Shown here: positions 29,801 through 41,189 of the stretch, in pieces
Layout of the letters: the number at the start of each line of letters is the position of its first letter
How positions within the stretch are numbered: the first letter of the stretch is position 1
NCBI GenBank assembly: GCA_023846275.1
Contig: JAIUJO010000159.1
Span: forward strand, 399,501-463,500
DNA length: 64,000 bases
Direction: 5' to 3'
DNA from: Vanilla planifolia
Lineage: Eukaryota; Streptophyta; Magnoliopsida; Asparagales; Orchidaceae
Program-made: the position numbers and the translations under genes
Notes under the pieces: generated by a model
The model's input: the letters and a program-made list of their open reading frames with translations, nothing else
Databases searched by the model: none
What the model was told of the DNA's origin: nothing

Positions 29801-30416
29801 ATAACGTATGTGAAAAATGTCTTACATAGTTCGCTAAAAACAACAAAATGAAATATTATATATATATAATTTAATAGTTACTTGGATAGAACCCATCGTG
29901 ATTACTTAAACACATTTGTTTCATCTAAATTAATTTTAAATTAAACTTTTTCTAGAATTGCTATGAATTACAAAAGTTAATAAGAATTGATAGTAAAATA
30001 TTATTACGTTAATATTATGTAACATTTTATAACAAAGCTGAAATGTGTTAAATTGAAGAAATTTATTATATAAAAATCAAGGTGATGTAAGTGTCAAACA
30101 ATAGAAAAATTAGTATAACATGGTAATATGATGTAAGAGAAATGAGATAAATTATGCAAAAAACCTGTATTCCAGGATATGAAGAAGATATAATCTAACT
30201 TCCTCAATAATCAAATCAGACGTAAATAATAATATTGCATAAAATATGTTAGAGCCATAAAAAATAAAAGATTTAATCAAATAAAAATTAACATTTAAAT
30301 AGATAGAACTTTTGAAGGTGATTCTAATAATGTTTACTTCATCTCTATCATACCTTTTTTTAATTAAAAAATTACAAAACTAAAAAATCATACATAATAA
30401 ATATTTTAAAAAGATA

Positions 30417-30453
30417 AAATATATATATTAAAAATATATAAATATATATATAA
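30417..30453. repeat. AT-rich simple tract in a shortened monomer
   Basis: An imperfect alternating ATATATATTAAAAATATATA-type tract joins directly to TTGGTTAAAGCTCGTC, the TAGATAGAGCTCATC landmark of the next copy, so a large part of a monomer is missing between the two. Confidence 0.7.
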
Positions 30454-31155
30454 TTGGTTAAAGCTCGTCTAGACAAGTCTAATGAAGTTTGTTTAATCTT
30501 CAATAGATCTAGTAATCATTTATTATGAATTTTTAAAATAAATAAGCATAAATAATAGTAAGTCATTATTATTTTAATATTAAATCATATATTATAAAGC
30601 TAAAGTGAAATAAATTGTTGAAATTTAATATTAACAAATCTAAAAAAAATATAATAGTAACATGGGAAGAGAATTATAGCTCATTGTAATATAGCAAAAA
30701 TAAAAGAAGCAACTAGGGAAATTATATAAATAAAATGAAAAAAATAAATTCTAAGATACTAAAAAGATCGAGTCTAAAATTCTAGATCATAAATCAGGTA
30801 CCAATATTGTCTCACAAAGTAAGGAAATACTTTAAAATATAAAATAATGATGTTATGTTACCAAAAATGTTAAAATATTATAATATTGAAATTAATATCT
30901 TCTTTTTTTTAATTATAATAAAAAAATAAATTTAACATTAATTATGTCAGACATATAATTAACTAGCCTAACTAAATAATAACACATCATAATATACATT
31001 ATATGTATGACTTTTACAATTTTTTTAAATATGTAACATAAATAATAATGCAATGTGTGAAACATTATATTAAATTGCACAACGAGAGAGATTAATATTA
31101 ATTGATGTAGCAAAAGAAAAGATAATGAAGATGAAGATAAGTATAGTAGCATTTA

Positions 31156-31231
31156 AAGAGGGTGAGGGAGGGATGAGAGAGATATAAGAAAAAGAAACAA
31201 AAAATAAAGAGAGAGATGATAAAAAGAAGGG
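31156..31231 (+). repeat. Purine-rich tract
   Basis: Apart from a few T residues, about 75 bases are A or G, with GAGGGTGAGGGAGGGATGAG, GAGAGATATAAG and AAAGAGAGAGATG. It stands out because the surroundings contain almost no G. It could be a relic of a simple GA repeat or of a polypurine tract of a retroelement; the sequence does not decide between these. Confidence 0.7.
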
Positions 31232-31974
31232 AGAATATTAACAATTAAAATATGTTTATCATATTTTTTTAAAAAATATATTAGTGAATTTTTGTATTAT
31301 ATATAAATTTTATAATATTTTTTAAAAATAAATATAAAGTGAATTTTTGTACATTAATTGTCATGAAGATCATTTATTATAGTTATAAATTCATTCAAAT
31401 ATATTTTAAATTTAATGACCTATAAAATTTAATGTTATTTAAGTACAATAAAAAATAAAACTTTTGTAATTATTCTTTTGTTTTAGTAATATTTACACTA
31501 AATGTTGACTATAATTTAATAATTTTTATTGATATGTATAATCTTAAATGTTAATTAAATATCAAATAGTATCTCTTATTCTAATTTAGTTTCTTGATGT
31601 GATAAGAATTGCAAATAACTGTTTATAATAAAGATTTAATTTTATGCAACTTGTGTTATATATTACATATTAAAAATTTCATTCACATAATTTCTATATT
31701 ATGATAAATATATATTCATTTTACTTTATCAAAGTCGTTATAAGTAAAATTTCATTTACTTATCATATATTAAATGAATATTTTCTTATGTCATAATTAA
31801 GACTTTATTTAATATTATGTGAAATTATAAAACGATTATATATTGGTTATATTAATTGTCAACATAAACAAAAATTGCAAAATAACATCTAAAATAATTT
31901 TATTTATGAAAAATGTTAACATATTGTTTAAAAAACTAACATTTATTAGAAAAACTATTGCTATGAGAACATTT

Positions 31975-32040
31975 GTGCAACCCATGGACTTCTTAAGTGG
32001 TGACCCATACTAAAACTACTCTTATTGAAGCTAAGGATCC
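31975..32040 (-). pseudogene. 5S rRNA-derived fragment (plant type, 3' half)
   Basis: Reading the minus strand from 32040 to 31975, the sequence runs GGATCC-TTA-GCTT, then AAGAGTAGTTTTAGTATGGG, TCACC, GAAGTCC and GGTTGCAC. This follows the second half of plant 5S rRNA (GGATCC, TTAAGCGTGCTT, GAGAGTAGTACTAGGATGGG, TGACC, GAAGTCC, GTTGCAC) in order with the right spacing over most of its length. The box C region of the internal Pol III promoter is recognisable. Animal 5S differs at GAAGTCC and at the GTTGCAC end, so the source is a plant gene. The first half of 5S is missing or unrecognisable, so the copy cannot be a functional 5S gene. It may come from a 5S-bearing retroelement or directly from a 5S gene. 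Confidence 0.8.
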
Positions 32041-35000
32041 AAATATTTGAAATGTTTAACAAATTTGGAGAGAGAAAAATATTTAAAAAAAATTAAAATA
32101 AATATTTAATTTTATAAAACTCATTGAGATTGTTCAAAAAACATTTGTTTTTTTATAGAACCATAGCTTAAATATTTGTTAATCACCAATGTAGATATTA
32201 ATAATATTAAATTAATTTTTCATGTTATGTAAATATATATGAAAGCTAAAATAAGATAAATTAAAATAATATAATATAACTAAATCAAAGAAAAGTAAAT
32301 GTCAGATGAGATGTGATTTATATTTACAAAGTAAAATAGACAAATGAAAGAAAAAAATTAAAAAATTATATAAAAGATAAAGGAAAGTTTGTTTCCAAGA
32401 AATTAGAGAGATTGCTTGAAACATTATCAATCATAAAATCATATGAAAATAAAAATAGTCGTTTAAGTGTACAAAAATTCTAGAAATTAAAATATTTAAA
32501 AATATTGAATTGATTTTTTAATTTGATAAAGATAATTGAGACCAGTGTAATAATGTTTGTTTGGTCATAAGCAAACCCCATATGGAGTTGTTGTGACATA
32601 CCAAAGTAAATATGAATAAATAATCACCAATTTTTAGTTTAATATTAAGTGAATATTTATTAAAGATAAGACAAGAAAACATAAAGTTATACAATATAAT
32701 AAAACAATGGTCATGTAATTGTCACAAGAGTTGAAATTTAGAGTGAAATAGTACTACAACCAAATCATAGTGAAACGTTTGAAGAAATGAGATAAATTGT
32801 GTGGAAAAATTGCATTGTAAGATATTAAAGAGATTTAATGTAACAATCTGGCTAATTAAATAAGATATGAATTGAAATATCTCATAAAGAGTTCAAAAAT
32901 AATAAAAAAAAATATTTATAGTTATATAGATGAATATTTATTTCATAATTGCTTGCTCCTCAAGAAGGGCACAAGAACCTTTGTTTCAAAAAAATTAAAC
33001 AATGTTTTGAATTTCAATGAATTCCAAAATTAAAAAAGAATAAAAAATAATATTGTTATTTTTATATAAAAGAATTTCATTAGAGTTAAATTCTATATAT
33101 ATTAAAGTAATGTAACATAAGAAAATCAAAGAAGTGAAAATGACACATTAGATAAGAATTAGAAGTTTGTAGTAATATAGCACAATTAACAAACATTTCA
33201 AGAAATAAGATTACTTTTATGGTAAAGTTACATTATAATACACTAAGGAGATTGATAGTTGCTTCCATGATAATCAAATTAGGTACACATTAAAATTTGT
33301 TCTTAAGAGTTCCAAAACAGTAAAAAAATACTTAAAATAATAAAAATAAAAAACAATTTAAAAAGTGTAATATAACTAAAAAAGTAATGTATAAGTCAAT
33401 CTAGAAGAGATTAGAGTTTGATAGTACTATAAAAAAATTAAGTGACAAATTTGAACAAATTAGGTAAATTTAATGGGAAAGTCATAATCCTAAATACTAA
33501 GTATATTGAATGCAGCATCTTTGATTATCAAATCATGTCCAAATCAAAATAAGTCATAAAGTACGACAAAGTCACATAAAAAGACTAAATAAAAATAAAA
33601 CATTATGTTACTATTAAGAAAAAAGTACTAATGCTAAAATAAGGTAAAATAAAGTATCATAATATGACAAAACCAAAGTAATGTAAAGGATAGATGATAA
33701 CAAATTTAGGGATACAAAGTTATAAAATAGAATCGAAGTGAAACATTTTAATAAATAAGATAAATTTACATGGGAAATTAGTATTCAAAAATACATCGAA
33801 GACCTACAACAATATTATCATTAGCAAAATTGGGAATGAATAATAACTCATAAAGCTTACAAAAGTTATAAAATAAAAAAAATTAAAACATTTAAAATAA
33901 ATATTTAATTATGTAAAACCTATAAAAATGAGCCTAGTGATGATTAGTTCTTTATAGCAAGACCACATTTTGAATTATTATGAATTACAAAAGTAAATAA
34001 AAAGATCCAAAATAAATTATTATTTTAATATTATATGGTTCAATATTAATGGTTAAATGAGGCAACAATGACATAATTTAATATATCAAAATAAAATAAA
34101 AACATTTGAAGATATGAAAAAAATTATTTGGGAAATTTTTATTCCAAGATATAAAGGAAATCAAGTGCAACATCTTTCATCTTGAAATAATGTTTGAAAT
34201 AAAGTCTTTCACGATTAAATAAAAAATATAAAAATGTAACAAATTATAGTGGAAAATTGAGCTCTAAGATACCAGATTGATCGAGTGTAACATACTCAAT
34301 CATCAAATTAGCTAAGAAACATAGTGACTCATAAAGCATGCCATGGCACTAGAATGCAAAATGCCTCAAAATATAAGAAATGAAATTTTAATTGAATAAT
34401 GGTCATTGTGGTTAGTCTAATAACATTTATTTCTTCTTTATCATGGATCATTTGGTGTTTCTATATTTTACCAAGGTAACACGAGAGGATATTTGTAGTT
34501 ACTTCATTGTATAAGAAATGAAAAGCAAATTATTTAAAGAAAATTATGTCCAAAAAGTTCATTCTAAGAAACTAAGGGGAAAATTTGAAATATCATTGGC
34601 AATTTAGTAAGTGACAAACCAACATATATCATAATGTTCACCTAAACTAAAAATATTTTGAAATACAAAAATTTATGTTTAAATTTGATAAATGCCTTCT
34701 AGAGTAGTCCAACTATACTTGGTATGTCTTTACTGGACCTCATTTGTATTTACTACAAATTAACATAGTAATAATTAAAAAATATAAACATAAATTACTT
34801 CACATAAAGCTATTTGATGTGAGTCTAAAAAGTTCTATTTTTTCTCTATTGAATCTCTTTTACAAATTATTATGAATTACCAAAGTAAATAAAACTAAAT
34901 AATAATAGAATTTAATTTTAATGTCAAGTAGATATAAATTGAAGCTAAAATAAGAAATATTAAAGCGATATAATTAAATCGATTAAAGGCAATGTAAAGG

Positions 35001-36660
35001 ACATATGAGACGAGAATTATATTACCAAAGCCATATAACTAAATCAAACAAAAATGTCTAAAGAAATGAGGTAAATGATGTGATATAAATCCACTTCAAG
35101 ATGCTAGGGAGATCGAGTGTAACATTATGAATCATTAAATGAGATATAAATAGAAATGTAATATAAAAAATGCCAAAACACTTGAAATCAAAGATATTTG
35201 AAATAATAAGAATAAACATTTAATTTGATGATTCTCATGAAGGTGAGTGCCATGATGTTTGTTTTGTTTCCATCACACCATATTTAGACTAATTATGATT
35301 TACCAAATAAATTAAATGTGAATAATAACTAATTATTACTTTAATATTAAGTAGATATATTTGTAGCTGAAATATGACAATTTATAGTGTTTTATAACCA
35401 AATCAAAGTGACATAAAGGTAAAAAAAAGTACAAAATTAGATTTTCATAGTAAAGTAATAAAATCAAATCAAAATGATTGAAAGTTCACCTAAGAGGAGA
35501 ATAAAGTTTCATAGTAACATGATTAAATTATAGCAAAAAGCTGAAAAAATGAAATTAATTATATGAGAAAGTGGCCTTCCAAGATACAAAAGATTGATGG
35601 TGGCATCCTCAATCATCAAATTAGATACAAATTGAAATGACTCACAAAGTAAACAAAAGTCTCAAAAATAATTTTAAAAATATTGAAAAAAATTAATATT
35701 TAATTAGATGGTACGTGTCAAGCGGACTCCAATGACATTACTTTCATCTCGATCAAATCTCATTTGGATTTACTACAAATTTCCATATTAAATAAGTGTG
35801 AATAATATTAAATTATTATTTTAGATAAAGCCCCTCAATATAGCTCACACGAGAGAAGAAATGGGATTTTATTGAAATATAACAACAAAGTCAAAGTAAA
35901 ATATTTGAACAAATGCAAAATGTTACATAAGAATCTTCTATTTCAAGAAACTAAGGAGATCAATTGTAACATCCTCAACTATGAAAGAAGTTTTAAGAAA
36001 AAACAAAAGAATGGATGGTAAGATATCATAAATTAAAATATTTAAAAAATATAAAATTCAATATTTAAACTGATAGAGTGAATCGAGATGTGTCAAACAA
36101 AAAGTGTTTCATCTTGATTAGACTTTTCTTAGAGTTCATGTGAATTACCAAACAAAAAAGAATAAGGAATGATAAATTATTATTTTTGAATGATTGAAAT
36201 TTATGTTAAAGATCAAATGAGATAAGTTGAAGAAATATAATATGGCCAGTTCAAAGCAATATAAAAGGTCAAGCGAGAATTGATTTTGACTTAGATATTA
36301 ATATAACCAAGTTAAAGAAAAAAATTTAAAAAAATAAGATCAATTATATGATGAAGTTGAATTCAAAGATATTAAAGATGTTCAGCATAACATCCTCAAT
36401 TGTCAAATGTGATCCAAATTTAAATTTCCTGTAAATCTTAAAATATAATTTTTTAACATTGTAAAATATAGTAATTACAACTACTCTAACAACATATAAT
36501 TGGTCTTGATTGAAACTTGTTATGAATTGTTTTGAATTATAAAATAAAATAAAACTAAACACTTTAAAATTAAGTAAACATATAATAAAAATGAGTTGAA
36601 ACAAATTTAAGTAATATAATTTAATAAAATAAAATCAAGACAATGGCCACTTGGAGTAGA
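32041..36660 (+). repeat. Diverged ~420-bp satellite array, + orientation, block 3
   Basis: About 12 more + monomers, with clear landmarks such as GATCGAGTGTAACAT at 34279 and GATCGAGTGT at 35111. The array runs directly into the CA-rich block: the last satellite bases are GGCCACTTGGAGTAGAATTAGATACA, split here as GGCCACTTGGAGTAG and AATTAGATACA, equal to the GGTCACATGAGAGGAG and ATTTAGAGTTACA landmarks. No genes are seen. Confidence 0.9.
35401..35522 (+). repeat. Sub-monomer duplication (~65 bp) in a + monomer
   Basis: The segment from AATCAAAGTGACATAAAGG through TTAGATTTTCATAGTAA is repeated as AATCAAAATGATTGAAAG through AATAAAGTTTCATAGTAA about 65 bp later. Normal monomers have one copy of the GGTCAC...TTTCATAGTAA part. 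Confidence 0.6.
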
Positions 36661-38257
36661 ATTAGATACACATGCATAGACATGCACACAAACACAAACC
36701 ACAAATACATAAACACAAATGCATACATGCACACCTGCACATATACACACACACAAATAAGTAGTCATAGATGCAAATGCACTCATAAACACACATGCAT
36801 GTACCCACAAGTTTGCATATGTAGACATGCTCCAAACACACACACTTGTATACACACTAACACACACAACTACAAGCACACACACACTCCTAAGCATGCA
36901 CACGTGCCCACACACATGCACACACAAATATGTGTGCACATGCATGCTCATGCATATGCAAGTGCAAACGTACACTTGCATATGCACAGACACACACATA
37001 AGTACACACAAAAACAAGCACATGTGCTTGCACAATTATGTATGCCCATATGCACAATGAAATGCACACTCATGTGCACACACAAACATACAAACCCATG
37101 CACAATCATGCAAACACACACACATGTGCACATGGTCACACGCACATACATGAACATAAATAGATGGACAATCTCACATACATGCACAATCACATAAAGG
37201 CACACACATACAAATTCACACACTCACATGCACACATACATACACAAATGCACACAAACAGACACATGCACATTGACACACAAACACAATGATTCATACA
37301 TACCCACACATACAATGTACACACAAATGAATCTACATCCTAACTCATGCACACAAATGCACATGTGCAAAAAAATATACACAATAACAAGCATTCATAC
37401 ACATGCACACACACACAAATACATACAAACATACGTGCACACATACACCCCTTAGCACACTTGCACATTCGTACATGAGCATGCACACACAAGCATACAC
37501 TTGCGTGCATAAGCACAAGCACATTAAAATAACATAGTCATGCAAGGACATAAATGCACACATACAGGCTTATAGACTTGCTGACAAATAGGTCCATAAA
37601 CACACACATACATGCACCCATGTAGCTGCATGCACGTAAACACACATGCAAACACATGCCCACATGCAAATACACAAATAGACAAGCATAAATGCCTACA
37701 CACCTACATGGACACATAAACACACACACATATGAACCTGCATAAACACATATGCATAGAAAGACACACACAGAGAGAGATATGTACACACACAAGTGCT
37801 TGCATACACACACACAAACATAAAGACAAATGCCCACACACACATAACCAACACACATGCCCGTGCATAGACACACACATGAACACTCACACACACACAC
37901 CCAACCTCACACGTACACATACATATATGCACACACACATAAGCACATGCACACAAAGACAAGAACCCAAGCATAGGCACACACTATAATATGATCACTA
38001 TCACACATGCACATGCTCATGCACTAAAACAAACACATATGCACTTGCATGTGCAAGCACACTCACATGCATAGCCACACAAACACACATATGCTCATAG
38101 ACTTGTATAGACATGCACACAATACAAACTTGCACACACATAAACTCATACACACACTCACATGCTGTCACTTACATGGACTCAAACATACACACAAGCT
38201 TGCATACCTTCACACACACTCAAAAATGCACACACAACCACACACACAAACATAGGC
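36661..38257. repeat. CA/ATGC-rich simple-sequence block, 1.6 kb
   Basis: The + strand is built almost entirely from short shuffled words: ACACAC, CATGCA, ACATAC, ACAAAC and TGCACA. It is G-poor except for G in ATGC or GTGC words. Much of it is alternating purine-pyrimidine, the pattern that favours left-handed Z-DNA, but AAA words interrupt the alternation. The whole block has few stop codons, so frames of up to 184 codons rich in His and Thr on +, and Cys and Val on -, appear; they are by-products of the repeat. It starts inside a satellite monomer and ends in ordinary AT-rich spacer. It lies close to the point where satellite orientation reverses. Confidence 0.95.
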
Positions 38258-40440
38258 TTATAAATTTTAGGTACATAAGATACAGTGATTATTTGACTTT
38301 TATAACACTCATGCTTTAAGAAAATGGGCACAAAAGGTGCAATGTTGTCCAATTATGAACAATGTGAATGATGAATTGTCATAAAGGTCCATTTGTTTTG
38401 ATTTGAAATTCCTCCTCAGAGTTGATATGATTTCTACTAATTTAACCCTGTAAAGAAAAATCAGCAATGATAAAGGCAAGGTGAAACATCTTTTTATGAT
38501 GGGATATTATAACCATAAGTACTTTGCTCAGTGTAATAATGAGTAATGTAATGCAACACAATTGCAAATGAATTAATCAAGAACAAATCTATTATCATTT
38601 TAGAACTAATACTCTAAGGAGATGATTCATACCTTATATGAAGCATTAAGGTATGAGATTTGAACTTTATCTAATCAACCAATACCTTTGCATATTGTTA
38701 GAATGTTTTGCACACAATACTTTTTTTACTTTGTTGATTACACTATCATTCCTATGAGGTAATTCATCACTCCATTTGTTACATTGTTAATGTAACTCTA
38801 GTGAACTATTGTGGGTTTTCCCTTGTGCTTGATTTGTTATGTAGTGTTTGATAGCTCCTAGAGAATGTTCATTTAAAGTTTCATTATTTTAAGAATTCAT
38901 CTAAAATTCTTTCTGATTGCTACCTTATACAAATTTTTGCTATTTTGAAAAAAAGACTTGAGTAGAAACAACCCTTTGGTTTCTAATGATTATTTGTTGT
39001 CCATAATGTGTAAAATGGCTTCCATTATTTTTCTTTTCTTATTATATATAATTCCAACACAAGGATCACACCCATTATAATTACTAACTTTGACATTTGA
39101 AGTAGAAAGAACCAATTCATCACTTCAAAGCATTTATACAACATAAGTGAATATGCATTAAACCAAGATAAACCATTTGATGATTTTCCTAGGATGTTCA
39201 ACCATTAATGTTTTGAGGTGGAATCATATTGATTTTTAGTACAACTAAAGTAAGTAATGTAAGCATACAAGAACACATTTGATGGAAAATCTAAAAGTAG
39301 AATCTTAGTACACTTATACCTATCATTGATGGCCATATTATTACAATTTAGCTCATCGAGGTCTATGATTTCTAGTGATTTAAAGTTTTAAGTTTTAACT
39401 AAATATTTTAAATTTTTATAAAGGATAAATTAAGTATTGAATTTTGAAGCCTTGAAACGTTATGCTTCATGCTTTATGATTAGTCTATCATTTTATTTAT
39501 ATTATTAATATTAATATTATTGGTATATTATGTTGTATCATTATTCTTATCAAACAATGAATTCATAATATAGATATGGGTAGGGTTTATAAATATTAGG
39601 AGTTGGATAATGAGTCATAACAAGAGCAACAAAAATGGAATATGGTAAGTGTTGCATATTGGAATGTCTTAAGAAAACATATATCAGAAAGAAGAATAAA
39701 TTGCAAAATTTCTTATAGCCATATCTTACTTTGGCTCCAAAAAATGGCTAACCAAAATGATGATAATTAAGAAATGTTTAACTCAAATGTGTGAAACATG
39801 CCTTAAACAAAACCAAACTAGGTTTTCTTGATGCAAATATGTGATTTAAAGTGGTTTTGACAAGGAAAATTAAATCCTCAAGATGTGCTTGTAAGTTCTT
39901 AGAAAAAGCTAAAGAAGAGGGATATTAAGGTGGAAAACAAGAAAAACCATGTGGAATAAGAAATACAATGGCTAAAATTTGAAGCCTAGAAAGAGTTATC
40001 GAAAGAGAAGGCATTTACGTAAATTTCTAAAAAGATCACCCTTTAGTACATGCAAAAACATTAGCTGTGTTGTAAGAATGATTGAAAAGGAATTTTCTTG
40101 TTGAAATTGCAAATAGATCCTAAGGAAAGTGATTTGGTTAAAAGCTAGTTGATCTTCTTCTATGAACCTTGTCTAAGAAATGGGAAGTTTCAAACACACA
40201 TGGCTAAATATGTCATGTAGTATCACATAAATGTTGTTTATCATTCGTTTCTAATGCAATGTTTCTGGACGAAACATTAAAGATTGTTTTATATTAACTA
40301 AATTTTGATATTAATTGAAATTGGAATTCATGTGCTTGCATATATAGGTTTAATAATTTAAATAAGGAGAAGACTTAGAGTAACTATTTATAGATGGAAA
40401 CTACCTAAGAACTAAGACATGATAATGAGGTATGCCAACG
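38258..40440. other. Non-satellite spacer between the two array orientations
   Basis: About 2.2 kb with none of the satellite landmarks and a more balanced base mix than the arrays. Short frames occur, for example a + strand ATGGAATATGGTAAG start near 39636 that stops after 27 codons, but none is long or recognisable. A small dyad lies at 40258-40278. Near 40363 the bases GGAGAAGACTTAGAGTAAC resemble the GGAGATTTAGAGTTAC landmark and may be a scrap of + monomer. I see no promoter, RNA gene, or mobile element signature. It may be the original unique DNA at an inversion breakpoint or an old insertion. Confidence 0.6.
40258..40278. repeat. Short perfect hairpin in spacer
   Basis: AATGTTTC and GAAACATT are exact inverted repeats around a 5-base loop TGGAC. 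It is a single site with no neighbouring gene, so no regulatory role can be assigned. Confidence 0.7.
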
Positions 40441-41186
40441 TTTGTACTATGTACATAATATGATGTTTTACCATTCTATCTAACTAATTATTTATTTTAA
40501 TATTTTTAAATATTTAGATTTTTATAAGTTTATCTTACTTTTTGAGATAGTTTAATTCGTACCATATTTGATATTCGATGATGTATGCACGATCTTCTTA
40601 GATTCTTAGAAAGTAACTTTCATATATAATTGATCCTTTTTATTCAACTTTTTTACATATATTTAACTATATTATTATGAAAATATATTTCTCTTATGTA
40701 ACATTTACACTGCTTTCATTTGATTAAATAAAAGTTTTCAAATTATCTAATATCAATTTTAGTACTTACAAATGATGTTCAATGAGGTAAAGTAAATGTC
40801 ACTATTCTTGTTTCCTTAGTCTCTATCAAATTAAATATTCAATTTTTATATTTTTTTAATGTTTAATTTTTTAGGGCTTTTCTAAGCTTTATAAGAAATC
40901 TTGATTTGTCCCTGATTTGAAGATCAAGGATGCTGCATTTGATCTTTTTAGTAATTTGGAATGTTATTTTCTCACACAATTTATCTCTTTCATCTAATTT
41001 TTTAATTTTAACTTGTTAAAAAACTATGTAACTATAAATTTTAATTTATAGAGCCCTTACATTACAATGATTTGGTTTTGATTTCAAAACTTCAATTTAA
41101 TCCATTTTTTCTTGTTATCTATTACTTAATGTTGATGTAATAATTTGTTTTTTTCAATGTTCTTTTAATTTCGTAATTCATTGTAT
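40441..41186 (-). repeat. Satellite array, - orientation, block 4
   Basis: From the TCTATCTAACTAATTATTTA near 40478 onward the monomer is read in reverse complement: TTTTATATTTTTTTAATG, TCAAGGATGCTGCATTTGATC, TTTAGTAATTTGGAATG, CACACAATTTATCTC and so on. This is just under two monomers. It is the first DNA right of the spacer in the reversed orientation. Confidence 0.85.
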
Positions 41187-41189
41187 TCT

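Larger units (their letters stand above)
9361..30846 (+). repeat. Diverged ~420-bp satellite array, + orientation, block 2
   Basis: This is the longest uninterrupted stretch of + monomers, about 21.5 kb and roughly 55 copies. The same landmark order as in block 1 holds throughout, for example GAGATCAAGTGTAACAT at 22724-22740 and a GATCGAGT at 30766. Several copies are truncated (for instance near 14330-14400). The first recognisable piece on the left may begin anywhere from 9360 to 9430. I see no gene, tRNA, or intact mobile element in this stretch. Open frames of 60-105 codons on the minus strand are chance frames of the repeat. Confidence 0.9.
30847..32040. other. Non-satellite insert, ~1.2 kb, ending in 5S-derived DNA
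   Basis: Satellite sequence stops after AAAATATAAAATA at about 30847 and restarts at about 32070 with AGAAAAATATTTAAAAA, which is the same monomer phase (the TAGAAAATAAAATATTT landmark). The insert therefore interrupts a single monomer cleanly, as a transposition would. It is very AT-rich, has a purine tract at 31156-31230, and ends on the right with a 5S rRNA-like stretch. I see no coding frame, no certain terminal repeats and no certain target duplication, because the flanks are too AT-rich to judge. Possible sources are a decayed Cassandra-type short LTR element (its LTRs carry 5S sequence), a 5S-derived SINE, or a 5S pseudogene with flanking spacer. It is old and noncoding. Confidence 0.6.

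Noticed and set aside
1-36660. CRISPR-like or other short regularly spaced repeat arrays
   Set aside because: The period is about 420 bp with diverged copies and no distinction between identical repeats and unique spacers; this is a eukaryotic satellite.
36607-38319. Long frames (up to 184 codons) rich in His/Thr or Cys/Val
   Set aside because: They are read through the CA/ATGC simple-sequence block, where stop codons are rare in every frame. Overlapping frames on both strands are equally open, which points to repeat composition, not genes.
40258-40278. The hairpin AATGTTTC-TGGAC-GAAACATT as a regulatory operator or heat-shock element
   Set aside because: The GAA/TTC spacing does not fit a proper heat-shock element and there is no gene beside it.
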